The position numbers were made by a program, and so were the translations under genes. Below the pieces are notes generated by a model that ran no database searches, was not told the origin of the DNA, and saw only the letters and a program-made list of their open reading frames with translations. Below, piece by piece: positions 1 to 12,489 of a stretch of DNA of 64,000 nucleotides. This stretch comes from Cheiracanthium punctorium (Eukaryota > Arthropoda > Arachnida > Araneae > Cheiracanthiidae), in contig JAWZYV010011897.1 in NCBI GenBank assembly GCA_038373885.1, forward strand, positions 682,001 to 746,000, in the 5' to 3' direction. Position 1 is the first letter of the stretch, and every line of letters starts with the position of its first letter.

Positions 1-486
1 CGGGTTAATCAAAGTGCTGCCATCTTTCGTTTATGAAATAAATTAAAATATACTTATGGACATAAATCAGACAAAAGCAAACTTTAAGAACTAAAAATGA
101 AAACTTAAGTGTTTTTCAATGTCTAGAATCAGAATTTAAGCATGAGAACAGAAAACCAAAAAAAATATACCTAATAAAGTCTGCTGTGTAAAGGTTAGTT
201 TGTGTTGCATAGCATAATTATTTTAAGGACAAAATTTGTCCGGATTATAGAAATTCCGGAGTTTAGAAGTCTGGATTTGAGAAGTTCTACTCAAATGCGA
301 TTGAAAATAGATATTTGTATAGAATAAAGGGATGGTTTATCATTCTCCTTTTTTGTGCTACTGTCTTTATAAAACAAAACAGCAGTTCCCTATTGGTGGG
401 GCGTATCCCCCCTTGGTGGGAGTACGAAAAAAACAGGCAAAGAAGTGATAATGCATGGTTTGAAAAAATCATCTTATTTCTTAGTC

Positions 487-514
<28 letters not shown>
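487..514. repeat. Poly-T tract (28 T)
   Basis: Uninterrupted run of 28 T. It could be the tail of an old minus-strand retroposon, but no retroposon body is recognisable beside it. Confidence 0.95.
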
Positions 515-517
<3 letters not shown>

Positions 518-2565
518 CTAAAACATGCCTATTCTCGCTTAAAACGTTTATTCAAATTTTACGGATAATATTATTTTGTAGAAAAGGTGACTAAATGTTC
601 ATTGTTGAGGAATAAGAAACAGTATGTATGCGGAGGAATGTGTGAGGGGGTGGCGCCAGTTAGATTTCTTTTATTCGAAGTACAATGTTAAAAGGTTCGG
701 AGTCGCTGCTGTAGAACAACAAATAAAAGTATTTTAAACTGCATTTATTAGAATGTATTCGACAAACTAATCACAATAAGTTTTAATAAGTAATCACCAG
801 ATCAATAAAGCTGTAACAGGTTTAAAGAATTTAGGAACATAACAAGTGACATATCCTTCTCACAGTTAATCCACAATGATTTAGCTGTGACGGTTAAAAT
901 AAGACTTTTCGGCTGATAAGATCAGGCAGAACTTTCCAAACCAATTTGTAAGGAAATATTTAATTATTTCAACTCGCGTTTCCCCCCAGCTTTGAATTTG
1001 AAATCAATTATAATTGAATAAGTGTTATTGACTCCGGACGGGCCAACTTTTCCTTTCCGTGATATCGAAAGATTGCCTCTGTTGATCTATATTTGTTTGT
1101 TTTATGGGTGTGAGTAATTCCTGAAATTAAAAACCGGAATATTTTAAAGTTTTATAGTTTTTTACAATAACGCATAAATATAACGTTTAATCTGCAAAAT
1201 ATCATTATTTTCTGCAACTGTGATAACGAAATTTATTTTCAATTAACTAAGATAAGTGCTTTTGTGGTTAAGCAAGTCAACTATAATGATTAAAACACAA
1301 GCATTACTAAACAGTTCTTGTAAAATTGCGAGAATATATTAACTTACTTTTGGTGTTTCGGTATTTTAATATCCATATGTCAGGTTAAAATATGCTAATG
1401 TTTATTTATATATTTCAGTTATATTACGTATATCCTTATAAAATTTCTTCTAACCATGTCGAAAGTTTTGAATATATGAAATCAGTACATTTTTAATTAG
1501 AAAACTGAAACAAAAGAATTATGCATAATCGACCAGTAAAGAAGAGAAAGGATTTCTATTTACTCTTAAAAAGTCAAGTATTAGGGATTTTGGGTCAGAA
1601 ATTCGCTTTAAAAAGCTCAAGATTTAGCATATTTTGTCAAAAAAATCTTATCTTTGATTTAAAAATAATTTATCGAAAAGTACAAATTATAATTTTAAAA
1701 GTACAGAAATTAAAATAAAATAAAATAAGAATAAAATAAAGAGGTTATTGACGGAAATGTATTTGTTAAAACTTCACATAAAAAGGGCTAGTTTTATTTT
1801 AACCTTTAGCGAAGATAGCTCTGTTGAATTACTAAATTTAATCGTGCATTTTTAAACAAATTTACATAAAATTGCATAAGTAGTCTGTCATATTGTAATG
1901 GAGATCAGTGAAAGAAAACCAAAGTACGAGAAGAAATACAAATTATCAAATGAAAATGAAAATATTTACAGTCGCTGCAGCACTCATTAGGGGCCACACA
2001 CAACAGATTGTAATTATAAAAACGAAATAGTAGGATTTCAGTATGTGGTTTAGCGAAAGGATCAAAAATTCATTTAGACCCCCCTCCTGCTAGAGTAAAC
2101 ACTATGAAGCGAAAGATCCGTCTTCAAATGATAACAATACAAGAAAAAAATACTTGAACTTAAAGTGTTTAAAAAAGATAAAAGAAAAATAATAAATTTA
2201 TGCTAAATTAATAATCTAAAAATTAATGAGTACTTGATTTAATAATATAAATGAAAATATGTGTATATGTATACTTTAATGTTCGGAAACAGATTTAAAT
2301 ATAAACGATACTTTGTTAACGCTGGACATTAAAAGTTATAATTAGAGAGAATTATTGGATTGTATAAATCAACAAAATAATATCAATGACTACAACAACT
2401 ATATAATAGAAATAATAATGAACAAGAAAATAAAGAACCTTTTTTGATTTTTAAATAAATTTTACTTTTTTTGTGTAACAAAATACTTCTTCCAACCTTC
2501 CTAGCCTCCGAACACAACCTAAAGAAACAACCCCTCTCAACCTCAGTTATTTTTGAAAAACAACG

Positions 2566-2589
2566 AAAAAAAAAAAAAAAAAAAAAAAA
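2566..2589. repeat. Poly-A tract (24 A)
   Basis: Uninterrupted run of 24 A. No retroposon body or target duplication is recognisable next to it. Confidence 0.95.
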
Positions 2590-5500
2590 CAACAAGAGGA
2601 ACTACTTGGACCGAGGGCATATAACAGATATACAAATACATTACAGAAATACAATTTCTTTCAAACGGTAAGAAAATTTTGTAAAGCTATATACCTTGAA
2701 AGTAAAATCCTTTTTTATCATAAAATTAATATCTAAACTATTTATAGGAAATATAGATACTGATAAATCTGAAGTGATATATATGTATATGTTACCGCTA
2801 AAGCTCAAAAGTCGTTAATATGAACATTCTCTAGTTAAACCTAGTCTCTCTAGTCTAGTTAAACCTAGTCATTCCATAGTTAATCTGAGGATTAAGTGAT
2901 TTTTTCTTTAATGTGCGGAATAAAGGGTTTTCCTTATTTTACCTAGGTAATGTGAATGCTAACAGCTTCCGTATCTTGAAAGTTTTATATTTCTGATATA
3001 TAAATGTGCTACATATTGACGTGCTTGTTGCAAAAACCAGTTGCTATGTTATTCAAACTTTCACCAATCTTTACATCGCATGAATAAGCAAGAACAATTT
3101 TATCATATGTTTTGCAAATTTATTTCCTTAATTGCTAATATTTTAAATCATTTAATTAGTCGTGTTAGTTTTTTAATGGTTTGATAATTGACCCAATCAT
3201 TTGATTTTTTGACTGAAGCTGCCAATACGATATTTTTTTTCAGGTCCCAACAGTACTCTTATACGCAGATTTCAGGGTACTATTTAAAACCGTTTGATTC
3301 TTTGAATTATATATTTTTAATTGATTGGATATTGATACTAGCAATTTGTTGATTGTTTAGATTGTATTAGCTCGATTCTTTCGAAAAATTAGAATAAACA
3401 ATATTGTGTTCATTAAAGCGTGCAAAAATGATGCTGTTATTTCAGCAAAGATCTTCTTTTCATTTTAGCAAATTCCTAGCAGGTAATGCACAGATTATCT
3501 AGCTGATTCGATAAATGAAGCCATTTTCATGACTTAACAGATTAGCCTAGTTAATCTGTTCATTATTTAGATATTGTGTAGAATAATTTATTTCTGCAGT
3601 TTAGCGGTAACACATTCATTGACACATTCAATTTATACTGTTTATATCACCATCTATAGACTATGACACAAATACATGAGCTTTGAGTTTCGTTTTTTAA
3701 AAATCTCTAGTCGACAACGTTAGTGCACACTAACATACGATTAATTTATTACGCGCGTGCTGTTATTTGTTAAAACTGTAACTTCACTGACACTGTGATA
3801 ATCATCGTTGTTAGTGAAGGTTAAAATTACTATATTCACTGTACAAAGACCTTTTATCTCGCTTAAAAGTTGCTTAAAATGATTATCTCTTGGCGTTATC
3901 TTTGGAAAACGCGTTGCTTCTGTTTAGAGTAAGTAAAACAAAGACACAGCACGCTGGGAGGATCTATTTGCACTCGGCAAGAGATGGAACATCCACTTAG
4001 CTCACTGACATCAATAACTTCATGACTTTAAACGATCCTAAAAAACTGTTCGCCCTCATTTGTTTAAGCAAGTGCCATTTTCACACTTATCCATATTATC
4101 TGTCTGTCAGTAATTGATGTCAGCGAATGTTTTGGAAGATATTAACACCTGTCGACTGAAAGAGAATGGCTTTCCGCCACAGCAGCAGAAGAAAAAAAAA
4201 AGGATGTACATTTTTTTTTCCTTCTATGCACCAGAATGGATTTCTCTACAACAACCCCTCCTGTTTGCTCCACTTTGCAACTGCAAACTTTTTCGAAGAG
4301 GAAGAAGGGAGACGATACGACAAAGATACGAGATGGTACGAGAAGCTGCCTTTTTGCTGTGTCTCCGATAAGAGATCTTCCCTCTTGAGAAGAGGTTTAA
4401 TTTTAAAGTCAGCGAGTGTCTGAGGATTTGCCTTTTTTGCAAGGATCCAGTCACTGGAACGAGTAACCCTGATATTGGTTTTAAAAATTGGGGCTGCTGG
4501 AGCAATTTTAACTTAACGGCTCTGATCGCTTTCTTTTCTTTTGTTCTCGGGTGGTTTATGGAGAAAAAAAAATGTATGCAAATTTTGCATGTTTGAAAGC
4601 TATTATTATTTTAAATTGCTGAAGCATGTTCTTTTTCGTTTTCGCAAATATAGGGAATGGAGCCTCAAAGTGATGCTTTTGTAAATGATAACCTTGTTTT
4701 GCTTAACACTTTCTATCAAAGTTGGAAAGCAGGAAACAAGCTCGGAGCAGTTTGTCTATTTCTAGGTGTTCTAGGCCTTAAATATTATCCGATCTGCCAC
4801 GATACTTAAATGTGCTATTGAAATGTATTCTAACAGGCTTCTTATCGAAAATTATGGTTGCAGCTCTAATATTTTTTTGTATAGGAGTGCGCAAAATATT
4901 CCAACCCATTACCATGCATAAGCTATGAATACTTAAGAGAAATTAAAAAGAAACTCAATCTGTTTAAACAAAATAAAATTAATGTATGTTATTAAGGTCT
5001 TTAAAAAGAGTGGATCTGTATTTATAGTTCTTATAAAAGATCATTAATCAGCTCTCATCCATTATGTTCCAAAAGTAGTGATTAAAATAAGTATTTTAGG
5101 ACCCACTTGGCTTTAACTTATTCGCATCTGTCGGGATGATAGATATACCCATCTGTGAACAGCATTACTTCCTGGTATTTGAAAATTAATGCCGAGGAGA
5201 AATGTTGATCTCATGGGGAACTTCTGCCGTCATGCCTTTGAAGTGATGGCAGAGAACAAGTGAACTATTTGTTATACAATGATATATGTTTAAGAAAGTC
5301 TGCAGTGAAACTAATTTGCAATCGAGGTGTTCTTTTCTTTAGTCATGTTAATTTTTAAAAAGTAATAGTAATTTCCCTTAAAGCTGAAGTACTTCCCAGT
5401 TTTTATCTCTTAAAATTTTACCTACTTTATTAACAGTGCGATTAAAATACACTTCACACGAAAACTTTGCTGTCGCATCTTTGTTATCATTATTTTTTAG

Positions 5501-6512
5501 TATTTTTCCACAGTTCTTTTCTTCCGATACCTTATAAACGGGTGAGATATAATAATTTCGTCAACCTTCGCAACAATACGTCGAACTTTTTTTAGAAACA
5601 AAATCGTATCCATACCGTAAGATATTTTTTTATTTTAACACTTAAAAGTTAATTAAGTGCTGGTTTCTGCTAATTACATTCCTATTATTAGACAAAACTT
5701 TATATTGAAGCTGCATCAAGTTACTGAACGATGAAAGCCATTTCACCATCTTGCTTTTTCTCTAGATGCCCAGAGGTGTTCACCTCATGAGAGAGGCACC
5801 TCATTTTAATAATTATGAAATTTGTCGAGCGATCAGCTGGTTAACTGTTGCATTAGTTTCAGTCAGAGTCATATAACGCAGCTACGTGTTACAGATTATT
5901 ACTCTTTAAATCATCATAAATCATCAGACAACTTTCCTGAAAGTTAACATAGTGAAAAACTCTAAATATATCTGAAAACCCACACGTACTCTAATTGTTT
6001 GCTAGTTTTTCAGTTTTAAACTTCGAAAGCGAGTGAGACACCATTAGATCAACCAATTTTAAATTTTACACATTTTTTTCATACATTTAAGTATCTTCCT
6101 CTAGTATGATTTCGAATTAATTTTTAACACATGGTAAGAATAATTTTAAACTATACTATAGATCGGCATCTCCAGTTGGCATTTCTTTTGATTATTTCAA
6201 AATCAATAGTTTACAAGAGTACTAATTTTGAAGTTAAGGGCTTTTACATCCATATATCTTATAATATAAAAAGAAGACCTTTAGTATTTATTTTATTGAG
6301 TATTATTACTAGCCAAAAATAAAACATTTAAGTAAGAACCAAAATATCACTGGGACAGATACCTCATTGCTAACCAGCTAGGCTCTTTTGCGTTGTGTTT
6401 CTGAATTTTTTCCTTAAATTTTCACACCATACTTAGCATTTCTTAGAGTTTATTTTAAAATTTACAACTTTCTGGCATATATTTTTAATTGATTGATACT
6501 ATAGTAAAAATA

Positions 6513-6665
6513 TTACAAACAGGACTTTTAAAGGATACTTATGTTATATATTGAGAAAACAGCCCAAAATTCCATACCGACAGACGCGCGGTAAGCCAGA
6601 ACCTTAGACCTTCACACCTCAACAGTTTACCAGTGTCAGTGGTTTCAACCACTCGGCCACTGGTT
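6513..6665 (-). mobile_element. tRNA-derived SINE, family 1 (copy a)
   Basis: On the minus strand the head reads CCAGTGGCCGAGTGGTTGAA, which matches the A-box region of class II (Leu/Ser-type) tRNAs. A degraded B-box (GGTTCTGGCTTACC) follows. Next comes a body shared with the copies at 16749, 24117, 34719 and 51430: a CTGTCGGTAT-like motif, TTTTGGGCTGTTTTCTC, then a stretch ending near CTTTAAAAGTCC. The copy is diverged, with no clear poly-A tail or target duplication. The tRNA head and the shared body support a SINE; the exact tRNA ancestor is inference. Confidence 0.7.
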
Positions 6666-7744
6666 ATCTCTGAAAAGCTATGATATTGTGACTTGTTTTT
6701 TGAAAAGACCATTAAATTATTTGCTAATTCTGTGTAAATTTTGATATCTGCAATTAAAGCTAAAAAACATTTTTAACGATCTACTAATTTACATTTGATT
6801 CTATAATTAAATAGATATCCCCCTGTTTTAATTGGATTCATTTTACTCCATTTTTTGATAAAACATTAATAATACACTGTTAAACTATAGTTTATATTTA
6901 AATAGTTATTTTCCAAACACATGAACATTTTTTAAAAAATACAGCTCCTATAATTATTTCAGATGTTACACTTGGCTGGCCATGCCTTAAAAGTCTGTGA
7001 AAAGCTTTTTACGTGAAATACGTATCTACTGTAATAGCCAATTTAATATCAGTACTTAAAAAGATATGCTAAAAGTGATGCATAGAAATAGTAATTTGAA
7101 TCACACTCTGAAATATTAACGTCGAAGTTTGTTAAAAATACAGTGTTCTTAAAAAAATTAAACAAAGCATCGTTAAAATATTTTAGAGCACATCTCTAAA
7201 TGTTATTCTAGCTTATTTTTTTCGTAAAAACTCTTCACAAATACATTTTTTTACATTGTTGGTTAGAGATACAATAGATTTAAGGAAGTAGTTAAAACTC
7301 GCATATCACATAACAACTCTGAAATTGGCAGTTCTGTAGCTTTTCGTCCCGTATTTAGCTGCTATTTCGGAGTCCAAATATTTTTTGCAATGTGTGTGGA
7401 CGTTGACCTGTTGCAACAAAGGAACGACTTCTATTAATTAAGTAAAGTTTTTTTTGAAAAAGTGGCTTGTACTGAAGTGGTGTTTCAGTTTAATCAGTTT
7501 AATATTTCGGTGATAGCTGGAAAGTCCTCTTGCGTTGCTCTCGATCTACGTGCCTGTTAGCGGTACTCTCCGCACATAGAAAGCAGCTTCCAAGTGTGCG
7601 TCTACCTTTTAAGGTAGGCCGCCTTCGAATTTTCTGGTTTAGTGATTCTGTTTAGCGAAAAATTGTGAAGTTTTAGAAGCCAAAAGAAATTACTGACCGA
7701 GTAAGTACAATTTATCAAATAGTAACCAAAACATTAATTTTAAC
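6666..7744. other. Non-coding AT-rich stretch with a possible first exon
   Basis: No gene is recognised. The only notable part is the less AT-rich interval 7486-7700, listed separately. Confidence 0.5.
7486..7700 (+). other. Possible untranslated first exon with splice donor
   Basis: An interval that is less AT-rich than its surroundings starts near an initiator-like TTCAGTTT (about 7485) and ends in a consensus-like 5' splice site, CGA|GTAAGTA, at 7700/7701. No long open frame crosses it, so it would be an untranslated exon. There is no TATA box at the expected distance and no visible partner exon. It could equally be a chance composition shift. A hAT-type MITE begins 45 bp downstream, inside what would be intron 1. 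Confidence 0.2.
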
Positions 7745-8113
7745 CAGGGGTAGAAATTAGAATATTTAGTTACTGGCACAATAGACCAGTGACTTCATGA
7801 CTAGCCTGGTCCGTAACATTTATCACTGGTCCGTGTACTTGATTTTAAAAAAAATGTAAGGCAAAAGAAATAACATGAGCATGATAAATATATTTTGATT
7901 TCCGTTAAGATCTGAATTTAAAAGTGTAAATACCTATTATTAAAATGTTAAATATGTCGAATTATATTTACGAAACGAATTATACGATGTATTTATAACT
8001 TATGTATTTTTTAAAATGCAAATAAAATGTAACTGGTCTCATGGACCATCAAAATTTGTATTTTACTGGGCCATTATTTATTTTTAGCGGACCACCATCA
8101 ATTTCGAACCCTC
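7745..8113. mobile_element. hAT-type MITE, 369 bp
   Basis: The left end CAGGGGTAGAAATT pairs with the right end AATTTCGAACCCTC as an imperfect terminal inverted repeat. Flanking 8-bp sequences ATTTTAAC (7737-7744) and ATTTTAAT (8114-8121) match at 7 of 8 positions, as expected for a hAT target-site duplication. The subterminal regions are also partly complementary, both carrying repeated TGGTCC/GGACCA motifs. It has no coding capacity. Confidence 0.75.
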
Positions 8114-9882
8114 ATTTTAATATTGAACTGGTGCAAGGAGAGATTTAAAAAAAAATTATTGGTTTCTACAGTCCTATAAAATTTCCGTATTCTATTTTTG
8201 CTAATGAAAATCGAGTTTTTCAAGAGGGGACAGAGCTTTGTAAAAGGATTTAATCCTTAGCTTTTCTCTTCACCCAATTACGTTATTACTTGTGAAAAAA
8301 CTATTCTGATTAATTTTCTTAAATGAAAATATTTCTGATGTTCATAAATTCTAAAGATTTTCTGGTTATAGAAGATCAATTACAGAAATAATGATTTGCG
8401 ATTGAATCTGTTACTTTAAAAAATACAGAAAACATGATTTTTCCAAAACGCCTTCTGTAATTTCTGATACGAAATAAAGAATCAATGTAATCGCGGAAAA
8501 TTTTCGGTGTACATATTTTTGCTGAAAAATTTGATTTTACAACCTCTAAATTTATTTTGATCAAATGTGAATCTATTTTGATTAAATTTGGCTTGTACGT
8601 ACATATTCATGTATCTTGCATAACTCAAAAATGATTAGCCGTAGAATATTCAAATATGGTGTTTAAAATTGTTGTAACACCTGGACTTGCATCTTTCTTC
8701 TTGATTGCGATAGAATGGGTAGTTCATTTACAGGGTCATCCAAAAGTACTTTTTATCTATAGAAGTCTATGTTTGGGTCATGTCCGAATCAAGTGTCGCT
8801 AAGCTTGGCGACTTTCACCAAAGTATTGCCAAATTGGCGCAAAAGATGTTTCACAAACTGAGCACAGCCTGGCGATAGGAAGTAAATATGAAAGTCTTAT
8901 GTAGTGAAGATCTACGTACGGTCTTGTCAGTCAGAGGGTTCACATCCAATTTTTGAGCTTTTAAAATCAAAACCATGTCTGATATTATATTTGTGAAACA
9001 GCAATTATACGTCTGTCTTTAAAAATCTTCTCTTGAGTTATTTCATTTCTGAGTACAGTGTGATATGAAATTTGCAAACTTTTGAAGCGTTTCCAGAAGC
9101 TAGTAAAACCTAGGTTATGTGTACAGATATTGTAATGTGGTAATATGACAATGTAATAAATACTATAGACGTCACTACCTATAAAGATTTGCCGGCAAAC
9201 ACACCACACAATTCTGTACCTATCATTATTTTACGGCTTTGACTATCGTTTCGTTTCTAGCACAAAAATAAGTGGAAAATTTAATCGTACTTGTTTTTCA
9301 AAAAGGAGATTTATTTATTAACTTTTTCTTTCCAGCGAATATTTATCATAATATTCCAATGAGCGAAACTTAAAAACAGACCCACTCAATTGTTCAAAAT
9401 GTATCTTATAAGATCAGCCTACACTTTGATGTTCAACAATAAATGTTCTTTTAAATTTTAGATTTTTGTTTTACAGTATTACACTGTTTGTATTAAAATT
9501 TGTTTTGTTTTTTTAAATTAAATTAAATTTTTTTAGATAAAAAACAGTATTATTTTTTTAACAATTGTAATTCAATTTTCTCTCTTCAATATTCATGCCG
9601 AATAAATGTAATCAGGAATAGAAATATTTTATAATGCGATTTTTTTTTCATTAAAGCAAAAGTCTGTTTTATGCTAACGAAAAACATTACAGTGCTGTAG
9701 CATTATTTTTAAATTTCTTACGTTATGCTGCTGCCTTACTTGCACACCAAAGTAAATAAAATCTTTTGATAATTTAAGAAAAAAAATCGTGCTATTTTTA
9801 AAAAATAAGTTGTTAAACTAAAATAAAAATAAAAATTGTTGGACTATTCATATTATATCCATCACTTTGATAGTGTACTTGG
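8114..9882. other. Non-coding AT-rich stretch, no gene seen
   Basis: No convincing coding or RNA gene. A palindromic patch TCGCTAAGCTTGGCGA lies near 8803-8818. A lone mariner-end-like ACAGGGTCATCC lies near 8731 without a visible partner. Confidence 0.5.
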
Positions 9883-9884
9883 TA

Positions 9885-10745
9885 TACAGGGTGTCTCAAA
9901 AAAGGTGGTAACATGCTTTAATTCTTTATATAGTAGAGATAAGTGCACAATGTAAATTGAAAAAAAAAAAAATGTTCAAAATGAAGTAGAATAAAGACTT
10001 CGATAAGGAAAATTTCCTCTGGTTAATTAAAAAAAATACAGTTTTTAGATTAATACCCCCCCTCCCCTTACAAAAAAATCCCAATTAGTAAAATGTGCCC
10101 CATACGTTAACGAGGTGATGTGAAAAATTTCAGCTTTTCATCCTAAAACGTCTCAAAAAATATTTATACAAAGATGATCGGGATTTTACACGATTTTGAA
10201 TGTAAATGTTGATTGCTAGAGTGAAAAAAACATTATTTTCTTTCGTAATTTCTGCACGACACCTGAAATGCGATCATTCGACGTGATTTTTTCTCCATCG
10301 AGAGCCATTGAAACATGGTATAGTCAGTATATATTCATCTTCATATCTCTGACATTTATGAGATCCACTAATGAGATCACCCACACCAATAAGCGGATGT
10401 ACAAAATTTTAAAATGACATCCTAAAAAGTGTCAGAGATATGAAGATAAATATATGCTGACTAAAGTCATTTTTCAGTGGCTCTCGAAAGAAAAAAATCC
10501 CGTCGAATTCTCAAATTTTGTGCATCTCCTCAGTAGCCCATTTACTGATCGGTAATTTTTTGTACGGGGAGCTGTATACAAATTTTAAAAAGTGTAACTT
10601 TTTGAAAATTAAGGATAGGAGTTTTTTTCGTAGGGTAACCTTTTTTCTTACATCATTTTGAACGTTTTTTCCAATTTGCATTGCCCATTCATCTCTAACA
10701 GGTAAAGAACTAAAGCGTATTACCACCTTTTTGGGACACCCTGTA
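9885..10745. mobile_element. Foldback mariner-type MITE (copy 1), 861 bp
   Basis: The termini TACAGGGTGTCTCAAAAAAG and its inverse (ending TTTTGGGACACCCTGTA) form inverted repeats of about 35 bp. TA dinucleotides flank both ends (9883-9884 and 10746-10747), the Tc1/mariner target duplication. The inside is also folded back: the segment with ATATCTCTGACA near 10351 is nearly complementary to the segment with TGTCAGAGATATGAAG near 10430. No transposase is present. A second, diverged copy lies at 43985-44701. Superfamily assignment rests on the TA duplication and the TIR style. Confidence 0.8.
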
Positions 10746-10772
10746 TAGTTCATCACAACTACATTTAAAAGT

Positions 10773-11545
10773 TTAACCCTTTGAGGCGCAACCCTTTCCC
10801 AATGCTGAAAAAAGGGCAGCCGTTGCCATCGCTCGACTTAACTACTAGCAAGATGGCGGACGATCGAAACGTTCATCGCGTGCCACAGATCTAGAGACCC
10901 TTTTTTGACGACAGCGCGGAAATCATTTTTTTCATGCCAGCGATTCACGGAACCCTGGCATGGAACCCTGGCAGGGAACCCTGTCACGGAACCCTGGCAT
11001 TCACCATGCTAGCGATTGACGCCAGACCCTTTTTTTGCTGAAAAAAGGGCAGCCGTTGCCATCGCTCACTTAACTACCAGCAAGATGGCGGACGATCGAA
11101 ACGTTCATCGCGTGTCACAGATCTAGAGACCCTTTTTTTGACGACAGCGATTCAAAAATGAATCGCTGGCTGTGCGCGGGCACAGCCAGCTGTTTTTAAA
11201 AAAAGGGTCTCTAGATCTGTGGCACGCGATGAACGTTTCGATCGTCCGCAATCTTGCTGGTAGTTAAGTCGAGCGATGGCAACGGCTGCCCTTTTTTCAG
11301 CATTGGGCAATCTATCCAGCTGTTCTCGCATTCTTCCATTTTTCAGCAGATGTCAGTGCTATTGAAAATAATCGTGACAATTTTTTTTACGGGAAATGAC
11401 GTGCTAAAAAGTAAAGGATTCCCGTAGAGCTATGTCACCCGCAACTATTTTTATAGAAATCCAATCTATTCTTCGTGACTGGCAACAGTCAAAACGTCAG
11501 AATTTGGTGTTCCCGGAGAGGGAACACTGCGCGTTAAAGGGTTAA
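10773..11545. mobile_element. piggyBac-like foldback MITE, family 1 (copy 1), 773 bp
   Basis: The element is bounded by TTAA on both sides (10773-10776 and 11542-11545). Its ends read CCCTTTGAGGCGCA and, inverted, CCCTTTAACGCGCA; TTAA plus a CCCTTT-type terminus is the piggyBac hallmark. Inside, an arm of about 105 bp (AATGCTGAAAAAAGGGCAGC through the CTAGAGACCC motif) occurs twice forward (10798-10907 and 11036-11139) and once inverted (11197-11307), so transcripts could fold into a long hairpin. The unique right part carries a subterminal dyad GTGTTCCC/GGGAACAC. Other copies lie at 33996, 37980, 42434 and 54568. No transposase is present. The doubled left arm is peculiar to this copy. Confidence 0.85.
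10948..11003. repeat. Short tandem repeat, GGAACCCTGGCA unit, about 4 copies
   Basis: Four imperfect copies of a 12-14 bp unit built on GGAACCCTG sit between the two direct arms of the piggyBac-like element. The other copies of that element lack it, so it arose locally in this one. Confidence 0.8.
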
Positions 11546-11619
11546 TAGCACTAGACGCACATTTACGACAGTTACTTACACAGACGGACGGGTAGACAGA
11601 CAAAACAAAAATCATATCG

Positions 11620-11929
11620 TTCAAAAGAAAAGCACGTGAGTTTTTCCTTCAGCGAAAACGCCGCGCAAAAAACCGAAACCTGCGCCCCTTTTTCCAATTC
11701 GCCCAAATCCAGCGCATGCGTCATCTGGGTAGTTTCCGTATTTTCGTCTGCTCCAGATAATTTTCAGTTGCCTCTGAAACGTGCGGTTGCGCTATTCAAT
11801 AAACATTCGGTGCTGGATTTTGTGTGTTTTCCTCTTTTTTTTCTAATTCTGAAAATCCTCTGCATTATTTATGCTGCAATTTTTGAATATCGTGCGATGT
11901 GTCTATTTGAAGGATTATTTTTATGAGAG
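11620..11929 (+). promoter_or_regulatory. Candidate CpG-containing promoter and untranslated first exon
   Basis: This interval is clearly less AT-rich and has more CpG than its flanks. It contains GCGCATGCG (11712-11720), one base short of the palindromic NRF1 consensus GCGCATGCGC. It ends in a strong 5' splice site, GAGAG|GTGAGTGG, at 11929/11930. An open frame from 11636 covers most of it, but the peptide is low-complexity with no recognised family, so I read it as untranslated. This is the best gene-start candidate in the window. The downstream exon is not visible and could lie beyond the window. The piggyBac-like MITE ends only 75 bp upstream. Confidence 0.35.
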
Positions 11930-11935
11930 GTGAGT

Positions 11936-12458
11936 GGCGTTACTTTCAATGCATTTTTTTCGGGGTTTTAATTGCTTGATTTTTATTTTTCAATCTCTTG
12001 TTGATAAAGTGTTAATAACCGTATTTGCCGGCTTAAAAAGTGCCGGATTGATTTTGGTTTTAAATAAATTTTACCGGAATTCTCTCTCTCTCTTTTTTAT
12101 TGGATGAATGCATACATGAAAGCGTTATGATATTTGATGTAAAAATAACGTATGAAAAATTCTCAATTGTCAATTATTTTTTACTACAAAAATATGTTTA
12201 CTTTGATATATAATTGATTAGTTATTCACTGAATTCACTGTAACTTCGAACAATATTTCATATGATTAAACTTTCACTTTTTAAATGGCATGTTGACAAA
12301 ACAGACAGATATTCAAAATTAGTTGTATAATTTCTTTATTTTGATGCATTGCCCGTTTTGTTCAGTGCAACGAATTCATCCCAGTTTTGTAAAACAAATG
12401 AAAAAAAAATGCTCTGTATTTCTATTACCTTTAACTTCAGATTAAATAAATGACATTA

Positions 12459-12489
<31 letters not shown>

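Larger units (their letters stand above)
1..6512. other. Non-coding AT-rich stretch, no gene seen
   Basis: Open frames here are short and have no recognisable family. The stretch holds homopolymer tracts, a small direct duplication near 2829-2870 (TCTAGTTAAACCTAGTC twice) and a GTTAGTG/CACTAAC dyad near 3718-3733. A slightly less AT-rich patch lies around 3.7-4.6 kb, but I find no convincing splice or start signals in it. Confidence 0.6.

Noticed and set aside
4114..4505. Overlapping open frames on both strands near 4.2 kb, possibly a gene start
   Set aside because: No family, no consistent splice sites, and the composition is not clearly different from the flanks.
8731..8760. mariner-end-like ACAGGGTCATCCAAAAGT
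   Set aside because: No inverse terminus or TA-bounded partner was found downstream or upstream.
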